A stretch of DNA of 64,000 nucleotides from Leifsonia sp. ZF2019 (GTDB lineage: Bacteria > Actinomycetota > Actinomycetes > Actinomycetales > Microbacteriaceae): positions 3,100,001 to 3,164,000 of the forward strand of contig NZ_CP065037.1 in assembly GCF_019924635.1 (NCBI RefSeq), in the 5' to 3' direction. Positions 26,299-35,432 of this stretch are shown here, one piece after another. The translations under genes and the position numbers were made by a program. The number at the start of each line of letters is the position of its first letter. Position 1 is the first letter of the stretch. The notes under the pieces are model-generated. The model made no database searches. It saw nothing but the letters and a program-made list of their open reading frames with translations, and was not told the origin of the DNA.

Positions 26299-27446
26299 AG
26301 GTTCTCTCCTATCGGGGGACGGACGGTGGAGGCTTCGGGCAGCCGGATCGTGAAGGTGGAGCCGCGCCCCGGCTGCGACCAGACGCGCACCTCGCCGCCG
26401 TGGTTCTGCACGGCGTGCTTGACGATGGACAGCCCGAGCCCCGTCCCGCCGGTGTTGCGCGAGCGCGCCTGATCGACGCGGAAGAAGCGTTCGAAGACGC
26501 GATCCAGGTCTTCCTCGGGGATTCCCTCGCCCTGGTCGGTGACCGCGATCTCGACGACGCCGTCGAGCGTGCGGACGCCGATCCCGATGCGGGAGTCGTC
26601 CGGCGAGTACTGGATGGCGTTCGAGATGAGGTTGTCGACGGCGGTGACCAGGAGGCTCTCGTTGCCGAGCACCTCCGCCGTCTTCTCACCGCGCATGGCG
26701 ATCTCGATGCCGCGGGCCTCGGCGGCCACCCGGTTCTGGTCGATGGCGGCCTTCACGATCTTCGCGGCCGACAGCGTGCGCGCGTCTCCGAGCGCATCGG
26801 TGGCCTGGAGGCGGCTGAGCTCGATGATGTCGCGGGTGATCCGGGCGAGACGCTCGGCCTCGTCGCTCAGCCGCGCCGCGAACCGGCGCACCTGCACCGG
26901 GTCGTCCGACGCGTCGTCGAGCGCCTCGGCGAGCAGGCCCACCGCCCCGATCGGCGTCTTCAGCTCGTGACTGATGTTCGCCACGAAGTCCCGTCGGACC
27001 GAGTCCAGGCGGTACGACTCCGTGCGGTCCTCCGCCAGCAGCAGGATGTACCGCGAGCCCAGACGGGCCACGCGGACGCTCAGGTGGATGTTCGCGTCGC
27101 CGAACGGTCCACGTGCGAGTTCGCAGTCCTCGGTCACCGGCTCGCCCGACCGGCGGACCCGGTTCACGAGTTCGACCAGGTGCGGGTGGACGAGCGCGCC
27201 GCCCCAGACCAGACCGATCGCGTGCGCGCCCGGCGAGGCCTTGATCACGTTGTTCGACGGGTCGAGCACGACACCGGCGGACTCCATCGCGTCGAGCACC
27301 TGATCGACGCCGTCGGGGACCGCCGGGTTGACGACGGCCGCGGCGTGATCGCCGCGCCGCGCCGCGATGTGCAGGATCCACACGAATCCGGCGCCGACGG
27401 CGAGGCCCAGGCCCAGCGAGAGCAGCACCAACCAGGCGGAGTCCAT
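26295..27446 (-). CDS. senX3: Phosphate-sensing histidine kinase SenX3
   Basis: This is a 383-residue kinase with a single N-terminal membrane helix (about residues 5-27), a PAS-like domain (about 45-145), a HisKA domain with phospho-acceptor His160 in FVANISHELKTP, and an ATPase domain with N-L-I-S-N-A-I-Q-Y-S, D-Q-G-E-G-I and GGTGLGLSIVKH. SenX3 phosphorylates RegX3 when phosphate is low; PhoU and the Pst system keep it silent otherwise. phoU lies divergently with a shared PHO-box-like region, the classic arrangement. Confidence 0.94.
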   Translation of the reverse strand: MDSAWLVLLSLGLGLAVGAGFVWILHIAARRGDHAAAVVNPAVPDGVDQVLDAMESAGVVLDPSNNVIKASPGAHAIGLVWGGALVHPHLVELVNRVRRSGEPVTEDCELARGPFGDANIHLSVRVARLGSRYILLLAEDRTESYRLDSVRRDFVANISHELKTPIGAVGLLAEALDDASDDPVQVRRFAARLSDEAERLARITRDIIELSRLQATDALGDARTLSAAKIVKAAIDQNRVAAEARGIEIAMRGEKTAEVLGNESLLVTAVDNLISNAIQYSPDDSRIGIGVRTLDGVVEIAVTDQGEGIPEEDLDRVFERFFRVDQARSRNTGGTGLGLSIVKHAVQNHGGEVRVWSQPGRGSTFTIRLPEASTVRPPIGENL

Positions 27447-27529
27447 GCCGCAAGCGTATGGGATCGTGGAACGCGCCGGAGGTCGCTCGCCCCGTTCCGC
27501 CGCGTGTTTTCGCGGGTATGTTGGACGAT

Positions 27530-27562
27530 GTTCAGCCTCAGGGCACCGATTGTTAACCTGAT
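27530..27562. promoter_or_regulatory. PHO-box-like 11-bp direct repeats between senX3 and phoU
   Basis: Three consecutive 11-base units are visible: GTTCAGCCTCA (27530-27540), GGGCACCGATT (27541-27551) and GTTAACCTGAT (27552-27562). The G-T-T-x-A-x-C pattern repeated every 11 bases is the form of actinobacterial PHO boxes bound by PhoP/RegX3. The array lies in the divergent promoter region and could serve both directions. Confidence 0.7.
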
Positions 27563-27638
27563 GCGGCGAACATGCTGAACGGGGTCAGACGACCCCGACA
27601 TCCCGCGTGCCCGCGCACGCCAGGAAGGATCCCACCCC

Positions 27639-28295
27639 ATGCGCGAAGTGTTCCAGCAGGAGCTGGCCGAAGTCCAGGACCGACTGGTCGAGATCGCCGA
27701 ACTCGTCGTCCGCTCCATCCAGCACGCGACGCGGGCGTTCAACGAGTCGGACGTGTCGCTGGCGGAGGACGTCATCGAGAACGACCACCGCATCGACGAG
27801 CTCACCGTCATCCTCGACGAGCTCTCCATCCAGATCCTCGCCCGCCAGCAGCCGGTAGCCCGCGACCTGCGCATCGTGGTGAGCGCGCTGCGCATCAGCG
27901 CCTCCCTGGAGCGGATGGGCGACATGGCCGAGCACATCGCCCAGCTCGCCCGCTACCGCTTCCCGGACAAGGTGGTGCCGAAGGGCCTCCGCTCGACCTT
28001 CGCCGAGATGGGCCGTCTCGACGTCGCCATCGCCGAGAAGCTCGCCGAACTGCTCCGCACCCAGGACATCCGCCTCGCGGACGAGATCCGCAACGACGAC
28101 GACGATGTCGACGAGCTGCACGCCAGCGTGTTCGACAAGGTCCTCGGCGAGACCTGGAAGGGCCAGGCCGTCGACACCGTCGACGCCACCCTCGCCTCGC
28201 GCTACCACGAGCGGTTCGCCGACCACGCGGTGTCGATCGCCAAGAAGGTGCAGTACCTCGCGACCGGCGACTGGGCCCCGGAGCTCGCCTCCTGA
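27639..28295 (+). CDS. phoU: Phosphate signalling regulator PhoU
   Basis: This 218-residue all-helical protein has two PhoU repeats. It begins MREVFQQELAEVQDRLVEIA, and both repeats carry acidic metal-binding stretches (E-N-D-H-R-I-D-E-L and N-D-D-D-D-V-D-E-L). PhoU relays the state of the Pst importer to the SenX3 kinase and restrains phosphate uptake. AAGGA stands upstream of the ATG. It is divergent from senX3 and is followed by a strong terminator. Confidence 0.95.
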   Translation: MREVFQQELAEVQDRLVEIAELVVRSIQHATRAFNESDVSLAEDVIENDHRIDELTVILDELSIQILARQQPVARDLRIVVSALRISASLERMGDMAEHIAQLARYRFPDKVVPKGLRSTFAEMGRLDVAIAEKLAELLRTQDIRLADEIRNDDDDVDELHASVFDKVLGETWKGQAVDTVDATLASRYHERFADHAVSIAKKVQYLATGDWAPELAS

Positions 28296-28315
28296 GCCCC
28301 GCTCGCACGCAAAAG

Positions 28316-28358
28316 AAAACCGCCGAGCGGGCGAATACTCTGCCCGCTCGGCGGTTTT
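28316..28358. terminator. Rho-independent bidirectional terminator between phoU and gpmA
   Basis: AAAACCGCCGAGCGGGC (28316-28332) pairs with GCCCGCTCGGCGGTTTT (28342-28358) around a 9-base loop. A-rich sequence flanks one side and T5 the other, a textbook terminator for both convergent genes. Confidence 0.93.
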
Positions 28359-28383
28359 TCGCGTACTTCGTGCCGTCTCGCGG

Positions 28384-29133
28384 CTACTTCTTGCCCTGGG
28401 CGGCGACGGCGGCGGCACCGGCGGCGGCGGCCTCGGGGTCGAGGTAGTACGCGGGCTCCGTCGGGCGGAAGTCGGCGTCGAGCGTGTAGACGAGCGGGAT
28501 GCCGGTCGGGATGTTGAGCTCCGCGATGTCGTCGTCCGAGATGCCGTCGAGGTGCTTCACCAGCGCGCGCAGCGAGTTGCCGTGCGCCGTGACGAGCACC
28601 GTCTTCCCCTCGGCCAGGCTGACCGTGATGTCGGACTCCCAGTAAGGCAGCATGCGGTCGATGACGTCCTTGAGGCACTCGGTGCGCGGCAGGTCGTCGC
28701 CGAGGCCGGCGTAACGCGGATCGTGCGCCTGAGAGAACTCGCTGTCGTCGTCCAGCGGCGGCGGCGGCACGTCGAACGAACGGCGCCAGAGCTGGAACTG
28801 CTCCGGACCGAATTTCTCGAGCGTCTCCGCCTTGTCGAGGCCCTGCAGGGCGCCGTAGTGTCGCTCGTTCAGACGCCACGTGCGCTTCACGTCGATCCAC
28901 AGCCGGTCGGAGACGTCGAGCGCGTAGTTCGCGGTCTGGATCGCGCGCGTGAGGACGGACGTGTAGAGGATGTCGGGCTGGAGGCCGGACTCGGCGAGCA
29001 GCTCGCCGGCGCGCTTGGCCTCGGTGACGCCCTGCTCGCTGAGCCGGACGTCGACCCAGCCGGTGAACAGATTCTTCTGGTTCCACTCGCTGTTGCCGTG
29101 GCGGAGGAGGATCAAAGTGTAGGGGGCGGACAT
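28384..29133 (-). CDS. gpmA: 2,3-bisphosphoglycerate-dependent phosphoglycerate mutase
   Basis: This is a 249-residue histidine-phosphatase-superfamily enzyme. It begins [14 protein letters not shown] with catalytic His12, then N-L-F-T-G-W-V-D, the acid E-R-H-Y-G-A-L-Q and the second histidine in [14 protein letters not shown]. It interconverts 3- and 2-phosphoglycerate in glycolysis and gluconeogenesis. The C-terminus is a short alanine-rich tail. It is divergent from the methyltransferase-like gene and convergent with phoU. Confidence 0.96.
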   Translation of the reverse strand: MSAPYTLILLRHGNSEWNQKNLFTGWVDVRLSEQGVTEAKRAGELLAESGLQPDILYTSVLTRAIQTANYALDVSDRLWIDVKRTWRLNERHYGALQGLDKAETLEKFGPEQFQLWRRSFDVPPPPLDDDSEFSQAHDPRYAGLGDDLPRTECLKDVIDRMLPYWESDITVSLAEGKTVLVTAHGNSLRALVKHLDGISDDDIAELNIPTGIPLVYTLDADFRPTEPAYYLDPEAAAAGAAAVAAQGKK

Positions 29134-29194
29134 GGTCCTAATCTACCGTCCGGGAGCCCGGCGCCGCAGGCCCGGTCGCCCGGGCGGCCGACCA

Positions 29195-29234
29195 TGCCCG
29201 GCTGCGGCAGACTGTGCCCGGCTGCGGCAGACTG
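29195..29234 (+). repeat. Perfect 20-bp tandem repeat before the methyltransferase start
   Basis: TGCCCGGCTGCGGCAGACTG is repeated twice without spacer (29195-29214 and 29215-29234). The second copy ends five bases before the ATG at 29240, so the array includes the ribosome-binding region. It is a possible slippage site that could alter expression. Confidence 0.85.
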
Positions 29235-29239
29235 GGGTG

Positions 29240-30058
29240 ATGGCTTCCGGTGCGATCGGCACGGTGACCCGTGGCACGACCAACACCAACCGGCTCCGTC
29301 GCGTCGACCGTTGGGTCACCGCCCAGCCGGTGCTCCGCCGCACCCGCGACCCGCTCGTGGTCGACCTCGGCTACGGCGCCAGCGGGGTCACCGCGCTCGA
29401 GCTGCACCAGCGCCTCGCGAAGGCGCGGCCGGACGTCGAGGTCGTCGGCCTCGAGATCGAGCCAGGGAGAGTGCGGACCGCCGACGAGCAGCTGGCGGCC
29501 GTGCGCGCGGGGCGCACCGGCTTCGATCCGGCCGCGCGCATCCGGTTCGCGCTGGGCGGCTTCGAGGTGCCGCTGCCGGAAGGCCGGAAGGCGGCCGTGA
29601 TCCGCGCGTTCAACGTCCTGCGGCAGTACGACGAGTCCGAGGTCGCGGGCGCGTGGGAGCGCATGCTCGCCCGCCTCCAGCCCGGCGGCCTCCTCGTCGA
29701 GGGGACCTGCGACGAGATCGGCCGCATCGCGAGCTGGGTCGCGCTCGACCCGACCGGACCGCTGTCGCTCACGGTGTCACTGCGGCTGCATGGGCTCGAT
29801 GCCCCCTCGATCGTCGCCGAGCGCCTGCCGAAGGCGCTCATCCACCGCAACGTGCCGGGCGAGCGCGTGCACACGTTCCTCACGGAGCTCGACCGGCTGT
29901 GGCGCATCCACTCGCCTCTCGCGGCCTACGGCCCCTCGCAGCGCTGGATCGCCGTGGCGCAGGGGATGCGCGACGCCGGCTGGCCCGTGCTCGGCGGTCG
30001 CACCCGCTGGCGCCTCGGCGAGCTCACTGTCGCCTGGCCCGCTGTCTCCCCCGCCTGA
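29240..30058 (+). CDS. Class I SAM-dependent methyltransferase-like protein
   Basis: This 272-residue protein has glycine-rich motif I V-V-D-L-G-Y-G-A-S-G, motif II acidic residue in V-V-G-L-E-I-E-P and a post-motif L-Q-P-G-G-L-L-V-E-G. It therefore has the Rossmann methyltransferase fold. The substrate is unknown. ATG 29240 is chosen because the M-A-S-G start follows directly on the tandem repeat and no coding-like sequence precedes it. It is divergent from gpmA and convergent with ygfZ. Confidence 0.78.
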   Translation: MASGAIGTVTRGTTNTNRLRRVDRWVTAQPVLRRTRDPLVVDLGYGASGVTALELHQRLAKARPDVEVVGLEIEPGRVRTADEQLAAVRAGRTGFDPAARIRFALGGFEVPLPEGRKAAVIRAFNVLRQYDESEVAGAWERMLARLQPGGLLVEGTCDEIGRIASWVALDPTGPLSLTVSLRLHGLDAPSIVAERLPKALIHRNVPGERVHTFLTELDRLWRIHSPLAAYGPSQRWIAVAQGMRDAGWPVLGGRTRWRLGELTVAWPAVSPA

Positions 30059-30063
30059 GCCGT

Positions 30064-30123
30064 GCCCACATTCGTGACGAATGCGGCGAAAGCGCGCGCT
30101 CGTCGCGACATTCGTGACGAATG
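30064..30123. repeat. Extragenic palindromic repeat, two units 40 bp apart
   Basis: ACATTCGTGACGAATG occurs at 30068-30083 and again at 30108-30123, with exactly 40 bases between starts. The second copy can form a 9-bp hairpin (CGACATTCG/CGAATGTCG). It lies between the convergent methyltransferase and ygfZ genes. The same layout recurs at 56021-56080. Confidence 0.65.
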
Positions 30124-30132
30124 TCGGACGCG

Positions 30133-31266
30133 TCAGGTGCGCGGGCGGCGGGTGACGGCGCCGAGGCGCGGGAGGTGCGGGACCTGCGCTTCCGCGCCGG
30201 CCCCGGGCGGGACGACGACCTCCTGCGAGGCGGCGAGCGAGGTGCCGTCCGCGTCGACCGTGAGCGTTCCAGCGGAGTCCGTGCCGCGCTTGACCACGGC
30301 GAGCGCGATCGGCCCGAGTTCGTAGTGGAGGGCGGCGGAGGTGACGGTGCCGACCTCCTTGTCGCCGAACGACACGGCCGCGCCGCGTGCGGCGTGGACG
30401 CCCTCGGACCCGTCGAGGTGCAGCATCACGAGACGGCGCGGAGGATGCCCCAGGTTGTGGACCTTGGCCACCGTCTCCTGCCCGCGGTAGCAGCCCTTGT
30501 CGAGATGGACGGCGCTGCGCAGCCAGTCGAGCTCGTGCGGGATGGTGCGCTCGTCGACCTCGGTCGCGAATCGCGGCCGCCACGCGGCGATGCGGAGCGC
30601 GTCGGCGGCGGAGGCGCCCGCCACGGTGAGCTCCCCGTTCTCGACGCGCGACACGATGGAGCCGAGGGCGTCCCTCGGGACGAGCCGCTCGCTCCACGTC
30701 CACCCTGCGCCCGGGTGCTCGCCCTGCGCGTACTGGTGACCTCCGACGGCGACAGCGCGCCACGGGTCGTGCCAGATCAGCGGGACGCCGTTCGGTGCGG
30801 CGACCGGGAGGGGCGGGTCGCCGAGGGTCCCGATGGTCGCGAAATCGTCGCTGCGGTCCGCGAGCTCCACGCGCAGCATGAAGCGCATGCGGTCGAGCCA
30901 GGACAGCAGACCGTCCGCCTCGGGGCGGTCGACCAGCAGCCACAGCGTCTCGCCGTCCTCGACGAGGCGTACGGCGTGCTCCACACGTCCTGTGACGTCG
31001 AGCAGCAGGGTCTCGGACGACTCGCCGGGCTGCAGCCGGGTGAGCGCCTGGCTGGTCAGGGAGTTCAGCCAGCTCAGCCGGTCGGGACCGGTGATCGTGA
31101 GCACGGCGCGGTCGGAGAGGTCGACGATGGCGCGGCCCTCGGCCAGCGCGCGCTGCTCCCTCAGCGGGTTGCCATAGTGCGCGGCGACGCCGGGCTCGGC
31201 GGGAGCACCCGCGACGGACCCCGCATCGACGGCGCCGGGGAGCCGCAGGAACGGCGAGACCGTCAT
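30133..31266 (-). CDS. ygfZ: YgfZ/GcvT-type folate-binding protein
   Basis: This 377-residue protein belongs to the YgfZ family, shown by the signature KGCYRGQE with its conserved cysteine and by the aminomethyltransferase-like domain containing I-V-D-L-S-D-R and L-S-W-L-N-S-L. YgfZ binds tetrahydrofolate and helps maturation or repair of iron-sulfur enzymes such as MiaB. ATG 31266 shares a base with the stop of the upstream nitrobindin-like gene. The frame is open far upstream, but that part lies opposite the other gene. Confidence 0.9.
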   Translation of the reverse strand: MTVSPFLRLPGAVDAGSVAGAPAEPGVAAHYGNPLREQRALAEGRAIVDLSDRAVLTITGPDRLSWLNSLTSQALTRLQPGESSETLLLDVTGRVEHAVRLVEDGETLWLLVDRPEADGLLSWLDRMRFMLRVELADRSDDFATIGTLGDPPLPVAAPNGVPLIWHDPWRAVAVGGHQYAQGEHPGAGWTWSERLVPRDALGSIVSRVENGELTVAGASAADALRIAAWRPRFATEVDERTIPHELDWLRSAVHLDKGCYRGQETVAKVHNLGHPPRRLVMLHLDGSEGVHAARGAAVSFGDKEVGTVTSAALHYELGPIALAVVKRGTDSAGTLTVDADGTSLAASQEVVVPPGAGAEAQVPHLPRLGAVTRRPRT

Positions 31267-31862
31267 CACTCCACCTTGGCGAGGCGGGCGGAGGCATGCG
31301 TGCGCAGCTCCTGCCCGAGGGCGGCGATGTCCCACGCCCAGAGGAGGTGGTTTTCGACCAGGCCGTAGAGGCGGGTCGCCGCGGTGTACTCCTTGGCGCC
31401 GGCGGTGCGCAGGACGGCGTCGGTCGCCAAATCGATGCGCGGGCCGTTCACCTGCCCGAGGTACAGCTCGCTCACACCGTCCGGGTGGATGACGGAGACG
31501 TCGATGTCGAAGGCCCCGTTGGAGTTGCGGAGGGTCTCGACGGACTGCGCGGTGTTGAACGGCCGTGGACCGCTGCCCGGCAGCATCGCCGGCCCCTGGT
31601 CGCCCTCGATCAGCTTGCGGCTGAGACGCCAGTATCCGGTCTCGGCCGCAAGCGGGGTCTTCTCCTCGTCGAGGATCCATGTGGTCGAGGAGTAGTTGAG
31701 ATAGGCCTGGTCGTCGTGACTGAAGCTGACGCGCTGGCCGAACTCGAGCTCGGTGTGCTCGTCCTCGATGGCGTAGTCGAGCACTCCGGTGCCCTCCCAG
31801 ACGCCGATGAGCCACGAGAGCGGGACGAGCTCGGAGGGGAGGTCGGTCGGGATCTCGATCAT
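31266..31862 (-). CDS. Nitrobindin-like heme-binding beta-barrel protein (FABP-like)
   Basis: This 198-residue protein has the family signature G-x-W-x-G-x-G as GVWEGTG (about residues 20-26) and a C-terminal histidine in ENHLLWAWDIAA, the position of the axial heme ligand in bacterial nitrobindins. Such proteins bind ferric heme and isomerise or scavenge reactive nitrogen species. It is translationally coupled to ygfZ (one-base overlap). The pairing with an Fe-S maturation factor fits protection against oxidative or nitrosative stress, which is an inference. Confidence 0.87.
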   Translation of the reverse strand: MIEIPTDLPSELVPLSWLIGVWEGTGVLDYAIEDEHTELEFGQRVSFSHDDQAYLNYSSTTWILDEEKTPLAAETGYWRLSRKLIEGDQGPAMLPGSGPRPFNTAQSVETLRNSNGAFDIDVSVIHPDGVSELYLGQVNGPRIDLATDAVLRTAGAKEYTAATRLYGLVENHLLWAWDIAALGQELRTHASARLAKVE

Positions 31863-31881
31863 GGCGTGACCGCTCCCCCGT

Positions 31882-31992
31882 CTAGCGCTGGCCGCGGAAG
31901 AGGTTGTAGACGACGACCCCGGACACGCCGAGGATCGCGAGGGTGGCCAGGCCCAGCAGGCCGACGAAGAAGAGTTCGAGAGCGACGAGCAT
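31882..31992 (-). CDS. Conserved-looking 36-aa membrane microprotein
   Basis: A 36-residue frame starts MLVALELFFVGLLGLATLAI and ends N-L-F-R-G-Q-R, a single hydrophobic helix with a basic end. No Shine-Dalgarno is seen; TAGACT six bases before the ATG could be a -10, implying a leaderless mRNA. It lies between two minus-strand genes with tight spacing (19 bases to the nitrobindin gene), which supports it being real. The function is unknown. Confidence 0.6.
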   Translation of the reverse strand: MLVALELFFVGLLGLATLAILGVSGVVVYNLFRGQR

Positions 31993-32006
31993 GAGAAGAG
32001 TCTATG

Positions 32007-32375
32007 TCAGCTCGCGGCGGGAAGGAGGGCCAGGATCGCCCCCGTGACGCCCAGGATGAGGAAGCTGCCCGTCAAGGTGGCCGCGAGACGGTTCACGAAG
32101 CCGTCTTTCCGCTGCGTCGCGAGCTGGGCTGCGAAGGCCAGGAGCACGCTCACGCCCAGCGCTAGCGACAGCCAGGAGCCGTACCCGGAGCGCGGGGAGA
32201 GGAAGCCGATGAGGAGCGCGAGCACGACCGAGACGGCCCACACCGCGCCGATGCTGCCGTAGAGCGCCGGCTTCGGCAGGGGCGGCACGGGATCGGCGGC
32301 GGCCGCCGGACCCTGCGGATGCGGCCCGGGACCGGGCAGATCGGGGCCGGGTGCGCCGTGCGCGATGTCGCTCAT
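32007..32375 (-). CDS. Hypothetical small membrane protein
   Basis: This is a 122-residue protein with a proline-rich soluble N-terminus (about 1-35) and three predicted membrane helices ([27 protein letters not shown] and [14 protein letters not shown]). It is divergent from glnR. I do not recognise the family. The longer frame upstream of this start is antisense to glnR and ppk and is not coding. Confidence 0.75.
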   Translation of the reverse strand: MSDIAHGAPGPDLPGPGPHPQGPAAAADPVPPLPKPALYGSIGAVWAVSVVLALLIGFLSPRSGYGSWLSLALGVSVLLAFAAQLATQRKDGFVNRLAATLTGSFLILGVTGAILALLPAAS

Positions 32376-32465
32376 GCTCCCATTGTGCCCCGGCGGCGGC
32401 GCCCGCGGACGGCCAACGCACGCATTTCGGGTAGCATTGCGGCACCGAGAGGGTGGAGGACCTGG

Positions 32466-33158
32466 GTGGCGCAGCTGTTGATCCTCACCTCTGCGCCCGA
32501 CGCGGAGGTGCTCCCGTCGCTCGCCCTCCTCAGCCACCGCACCCGCCAGATCCCGGCCGAGCCGGCGGCGCTGGTGAACGCGCCGAGCTGCGATCTGATC
32601 TTCGTGGACGCCCGCCGCGACCTGGCCAGTGCTAAGTCGCTGTGCAAGATCCTGACGACGACCGGTGTGACCGTGCCGCTTCTGCTCGTCCTCACCGAAG
32701 GCGGCCTCACCGCCGTGAGCGCCGACTGGGGGGCGAGCGACGTCGTGCTCGACACCGCGGGGCCCGCCGAGATCGACGCGCGCATCCGGCTCGCGATCGG
32801 CCGGCAGACGCAGGAGCACTCCCAGAGCAAGATCCAGGCGTCCGGCATCACCATCGACGAGGCCAGCTACTCGGCCAAGGCGCACGGACGCCAGCTCGAC
32901 CTCACGTTCAAGGAGTTCGAGCTCCTGCGCTTCTTCGCCACGCATCCCTCGCGCGTGTTCACCCGCGAGCAGCTTCTGAGCGAGGTGTGGGGCTACGACT
33001 ACTTCGGCGGCACGCGCACGGTCGACGTCCACGTGCGGCGCCTGCGGGCGAAGCTCGGCGATCTGGAGTCGCTCATCGGCACGGTGCGCAATGTCGGTTA
33101 CCGCTTCAACGTGTACGACGACGACAACGACCGCATCCCGTCCGGCACGCACAGCTGA
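32466..33158 (+). CDS. glnR: GlnR-type orphan response regulator
   Basis: This 230-residue OmpR-type protein has a receiver domain that keeps Asp48 (L-I-F-V-D-A-R) but is otherwise degenerate, as in actinobacterial GlnR. A winged-helix domain follows with [40 protein letters not shown] and a C-terminal [10 protein letters not shown]. It matches my memory of mycobacterial GlnR, the global nitrogen-metabolism regulator, which works without a cognate kinase. The GTG start has GGAGG six bases upstream. Its position next to the phosphate genes fits known nitrogen-phosphate cross-talk. Confidence 0.9.
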   Translation: MAQLLILTSAPDAEVLPSLALLSHRTRQIPAEPAALVNAPSCDLIFVDARRDLASAKSLCKILTTTGVTVPLLLVLTEGGLTAVSADWGASDVVLDTAGPAEIDARIRLAIGRQTQEHSQSKIQASGITIDEASYSAKAHGRQLDLTFKEFELLRFFATHPSRVFTREQLLSEVWGYDYFGGTRTVDVHVRRLRAKLGDLESLIGTVRNVGYRFNVYDDDNDRIPSGTHS

Positions 33159-33172
33159 GCTGTGGACGGCTC

Positions 33173-33194
33173 GTTCGTCCACCGTTAACGGCAG
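33173..33194 (+). promoter_or_regulatory. PHO-box-like repeat upstream of ppk
   Basis: GTTCGTCCACC (33173-33183) is followed directly by GTTAACGGCAG (33184-33194), two 11-base units of the same type as those before pstS and senX3/phoU. It lies 40 bases before the ppk start. Confidence 0.65.
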
Positions 33195-33233
33195 TCCGTC
33201 CCGCTCTCCGTGGTCGAGTGCCAAGATGGGGGG

Positions 33234-35432
33234 ATGGACGCGGACGACATCCTTCTCGACAGCGGGCTGACCGGAAGCCTGGGCAGCGACTTCGACGACG
33301 ACTTCGCGCCGTTCATCTACGAACCCGACCCCGACCTCCCGGGCGACCGCTACCTCGATCGAGAGCTCAGCTGGCTCGCCTTCAACCAGCGCGTGCTCGA
33401 ACTCGCGGAGGACCCGCTGCTCCCGGTGCTCGAGCGCGCCAACTTCCTGGCGATCTTCGCGAGCAATCTCGACGAGTTCTTCATGGTGCGCGTCGCCGGC
33501 CTCAAGCGCCGGATCGCGACCGGTCTCGCGGTGCCGACCAACGTCGGCCGCGCGCCGCAGGACGTCCTGGCCGACATCTCCCTGAAGGCGCACGAACTGC
33601 AGGAGCGGCACGCGCGCGCCTACAACGAGCTCGTGGAGCCCGCGCTCGACGCGGCGGGCATCTCCGTCGCCACCTGGGACCAGCTCGACGAGGCCGACAA
33701 GGTGCAGATGAGGGAGGTGTTCTCGCAGCAGATCTTCCCCGTGCTGATGCCGCTCGCCGTGGACCCGGCGCATCCGTTCCCCTACATCTCCGGCCTCTCG
33801 CTCAACCTCTCGGTGCGCGTGCGCAACTCGCGCACGGGCAAGGAGCAGTTCGCCCGCCTCAAGGTGCCGCAGATGCTGCCGCGCTTCGTACGCATCGATC
33901 AGCGCGAGGGCCTCGGCGAGGTGCGCTTCATCCCGCTCGAAGACCTCATCGCCAACCACCTCGGCGACCTCTTCCCCGGCATGGAGATCCTCGACCACCA
34001 CGTCTTCCGGGTCACCCGCAACGAGGACGTCGAGATCGACGAGGACGAGACGGAGAACCTCATCCAGGCGCTCGAGCGCGAACTGCTGCGCCGGCGGTTC
34101 GGGCCGCCGATCCGCCTCGAGGTCACGGACGACATGGACGACGTGACGCTCGGACTGCTCGTGCGCGAGCTCGACGTCACCGAGCAGGAGGTCTACCGCC
34201 TCCCCGCGCCGCTCGACCTCGGCGGCCTCTTCGACCTGGCCCGCATCGACCGGCCCGACCTGCACTACCCGAACCACGTGCCCACCACCGCGGCACAGCT
34301 CATGCCGAGCGAGCCGAACGCCAAGCCGAACATCTTCGCCGCGGTGTCGCGGCAGGACATCCTGCTGCACCACCCGTACGAGTCGTTCGCGACCAGCGTG
34401 CAGGCGTTCCTGGAGCAGGCCGCGGCGGACCCGCACGTGCTCGCCATCAAGCAGACCCTCTACCGCACGTCGGGCGACAGCCCGATCGTGGAGGCGCTCA
34501 TCGACGCCGCTGAGGCCGGCAAGCAGGTGCTCGCACTCGTCGAGATCAAGGCCCGCTTCGACGAGCAGAACAACATCTCCTGGGCCCGCAAGCTCGAGAA
34601 GGCGGGGGTTCACGTCGTCTACGGCCTCGTCGGGCTCAAGACGCACTGCAAGCTCGCGCTCGTGATCCGTGAGGAGAAGGGCGTCCTCAAGCACTACAGC
34701 CACATCGGGACGGGCAACTACAACCCGAAGACCTCCCGCATCTACGAGGATCTCGGACTGCTGACGGCCGACGATCAGGTCGGCAAAGACCTGACCCGCC
34801 TCTTCAACGAGCTCTCGGGCTACGCGATCGAGAAGAAGTTCAAGCGCCTGCTGGTCGCCCCGCTGCACCTGCGCAAGGGGCTGCTCAAACGCATCGACAC
34901 CGAGCGGGCGAACGCGGCCGCGGGCAAACCGTCCGGCATCCGCATCAAGCTCAACTCCATCGTCGACGAGGCCATCATCGACGCTCTCTACCGCGCCAGC
35001 CAGGCGGGCGTCCCGATCGACCTGTGGGTGCGCGGCATCTGCGGGCTCGTCCCCGGGCGCGAGGGGCTCTCCGAGAACATCCGTGTGCGCTCGGTGCTCG
35101 GCCGGTACCTGGAGCACTCGCGCGTCTTCTCGTTCGTCAACGGCGGCGACCCACAGGTCTACATCGGCAGCGCCGACATGATGCACCGCAACCTCGACCG
35201 CCGCGTCGAGGCCCTGGTGCGACTCACCTCCCCGGAGCACCTCGCCGAGCTCGACGAGCTGTTCGACCTCGCGTTCGACGACCGCACCGCGTCCTGGTCG
35301 CTCGCGGAGGACGGTGTCTGGACCCGCCATCACCTCGACCCGGAAGGCAAACCGCTCATCGACCTGCAGAACAAGCTCATGCAGCAGATCAGCCACCGGC
35401 CCCGCAGCCAGCGCACGGGAACCAGGCGGTGA
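33234..35432 (+). CDS. ppk: Polyphosphate kinase 1
   Basis: This 732-residue enzyme has the PPK1 N-terminal signature [12 protein letters not shown], then [16 protein letters not shown]. The autophosphorylated histidine lies in L-K-T-H-C-K (about His471), the second one in [13 protein letters not shown], and [13 protein letters not shown] lies near the end. It polymerises phosphate from ATP at the membrane face. A PHO-box-like repeat upstream suggests induction by phosphate starvation. The stop overlaps the downstream mutT gene by four bases. Confidence 0.97.
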   Translation: MDADDILLDSGLTGSLGSDFDDDFAPFIYEPDPDLPGDRYLDRELSWLAFNQRVLELAEDPLLPVLERANFLAIFASNLDEFFMVRVAGLKRRIATGLAVPTNVGRAPQDVLADISLKAHELQERHARAYNELVEPALDAAGISVATWDQLDEADKVQMREVFSQQIFPVLMPLAVDPAHPFPYISGLSLNLSVRVRNSRTGKEQFARLKVPQMLPRFVRIDQREGLGEVRFIPLEDLIANHLGDLFPGMEILDHHVFRVTRNEDVEIDEDETENLIQALERELLRRRFGPPIRLEVTDDMDDVTLGLLVRELDVTEQEVYRLPAPLDLGGLFDLARIDRPDLHYPNHVPTTAAQLMPSEPNAKPNIFAAVSRQDILLHHPYESFATSVQAFLEQAAADPHVLAIKQTLYRTSGDSPIVEALIDAAEAGKQVLALVEIKARFDEQNNISWARKLEKAGVHVVYGLVGLKTHCKLALVIREEKGVLKHYSHIGTGNYNPKTSRIYEDLGLLTADDQVGKDLTRLFNELSGYAIEKKFKRLLVAPLHLRKGLLKRIDTERANAAAGKPSGIRIKLNSIVDEAIIDALYRASQAGVPIDLWVRGICGLVPGREGLSENIRVRSVLGRYLEHSRVFSFVNGGDPQVYIGSADMMHRNLDRRVEALVRLTSPEHLAELDELFDLAFDDRTASWSLAEDGVWTRHHLDPEGKPLIDLQNKLMQQISHRPRSQRTGTRR

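Noticed and set aside
32376..35396. Minus-strand frame of about 1,000 codons opposite glnR and ppk, joined in frame to the small membrane protein
   Set aside because: It is antisense to two well-defined genes. Only the last 122 codons (from 32375) have membrane-protein character.
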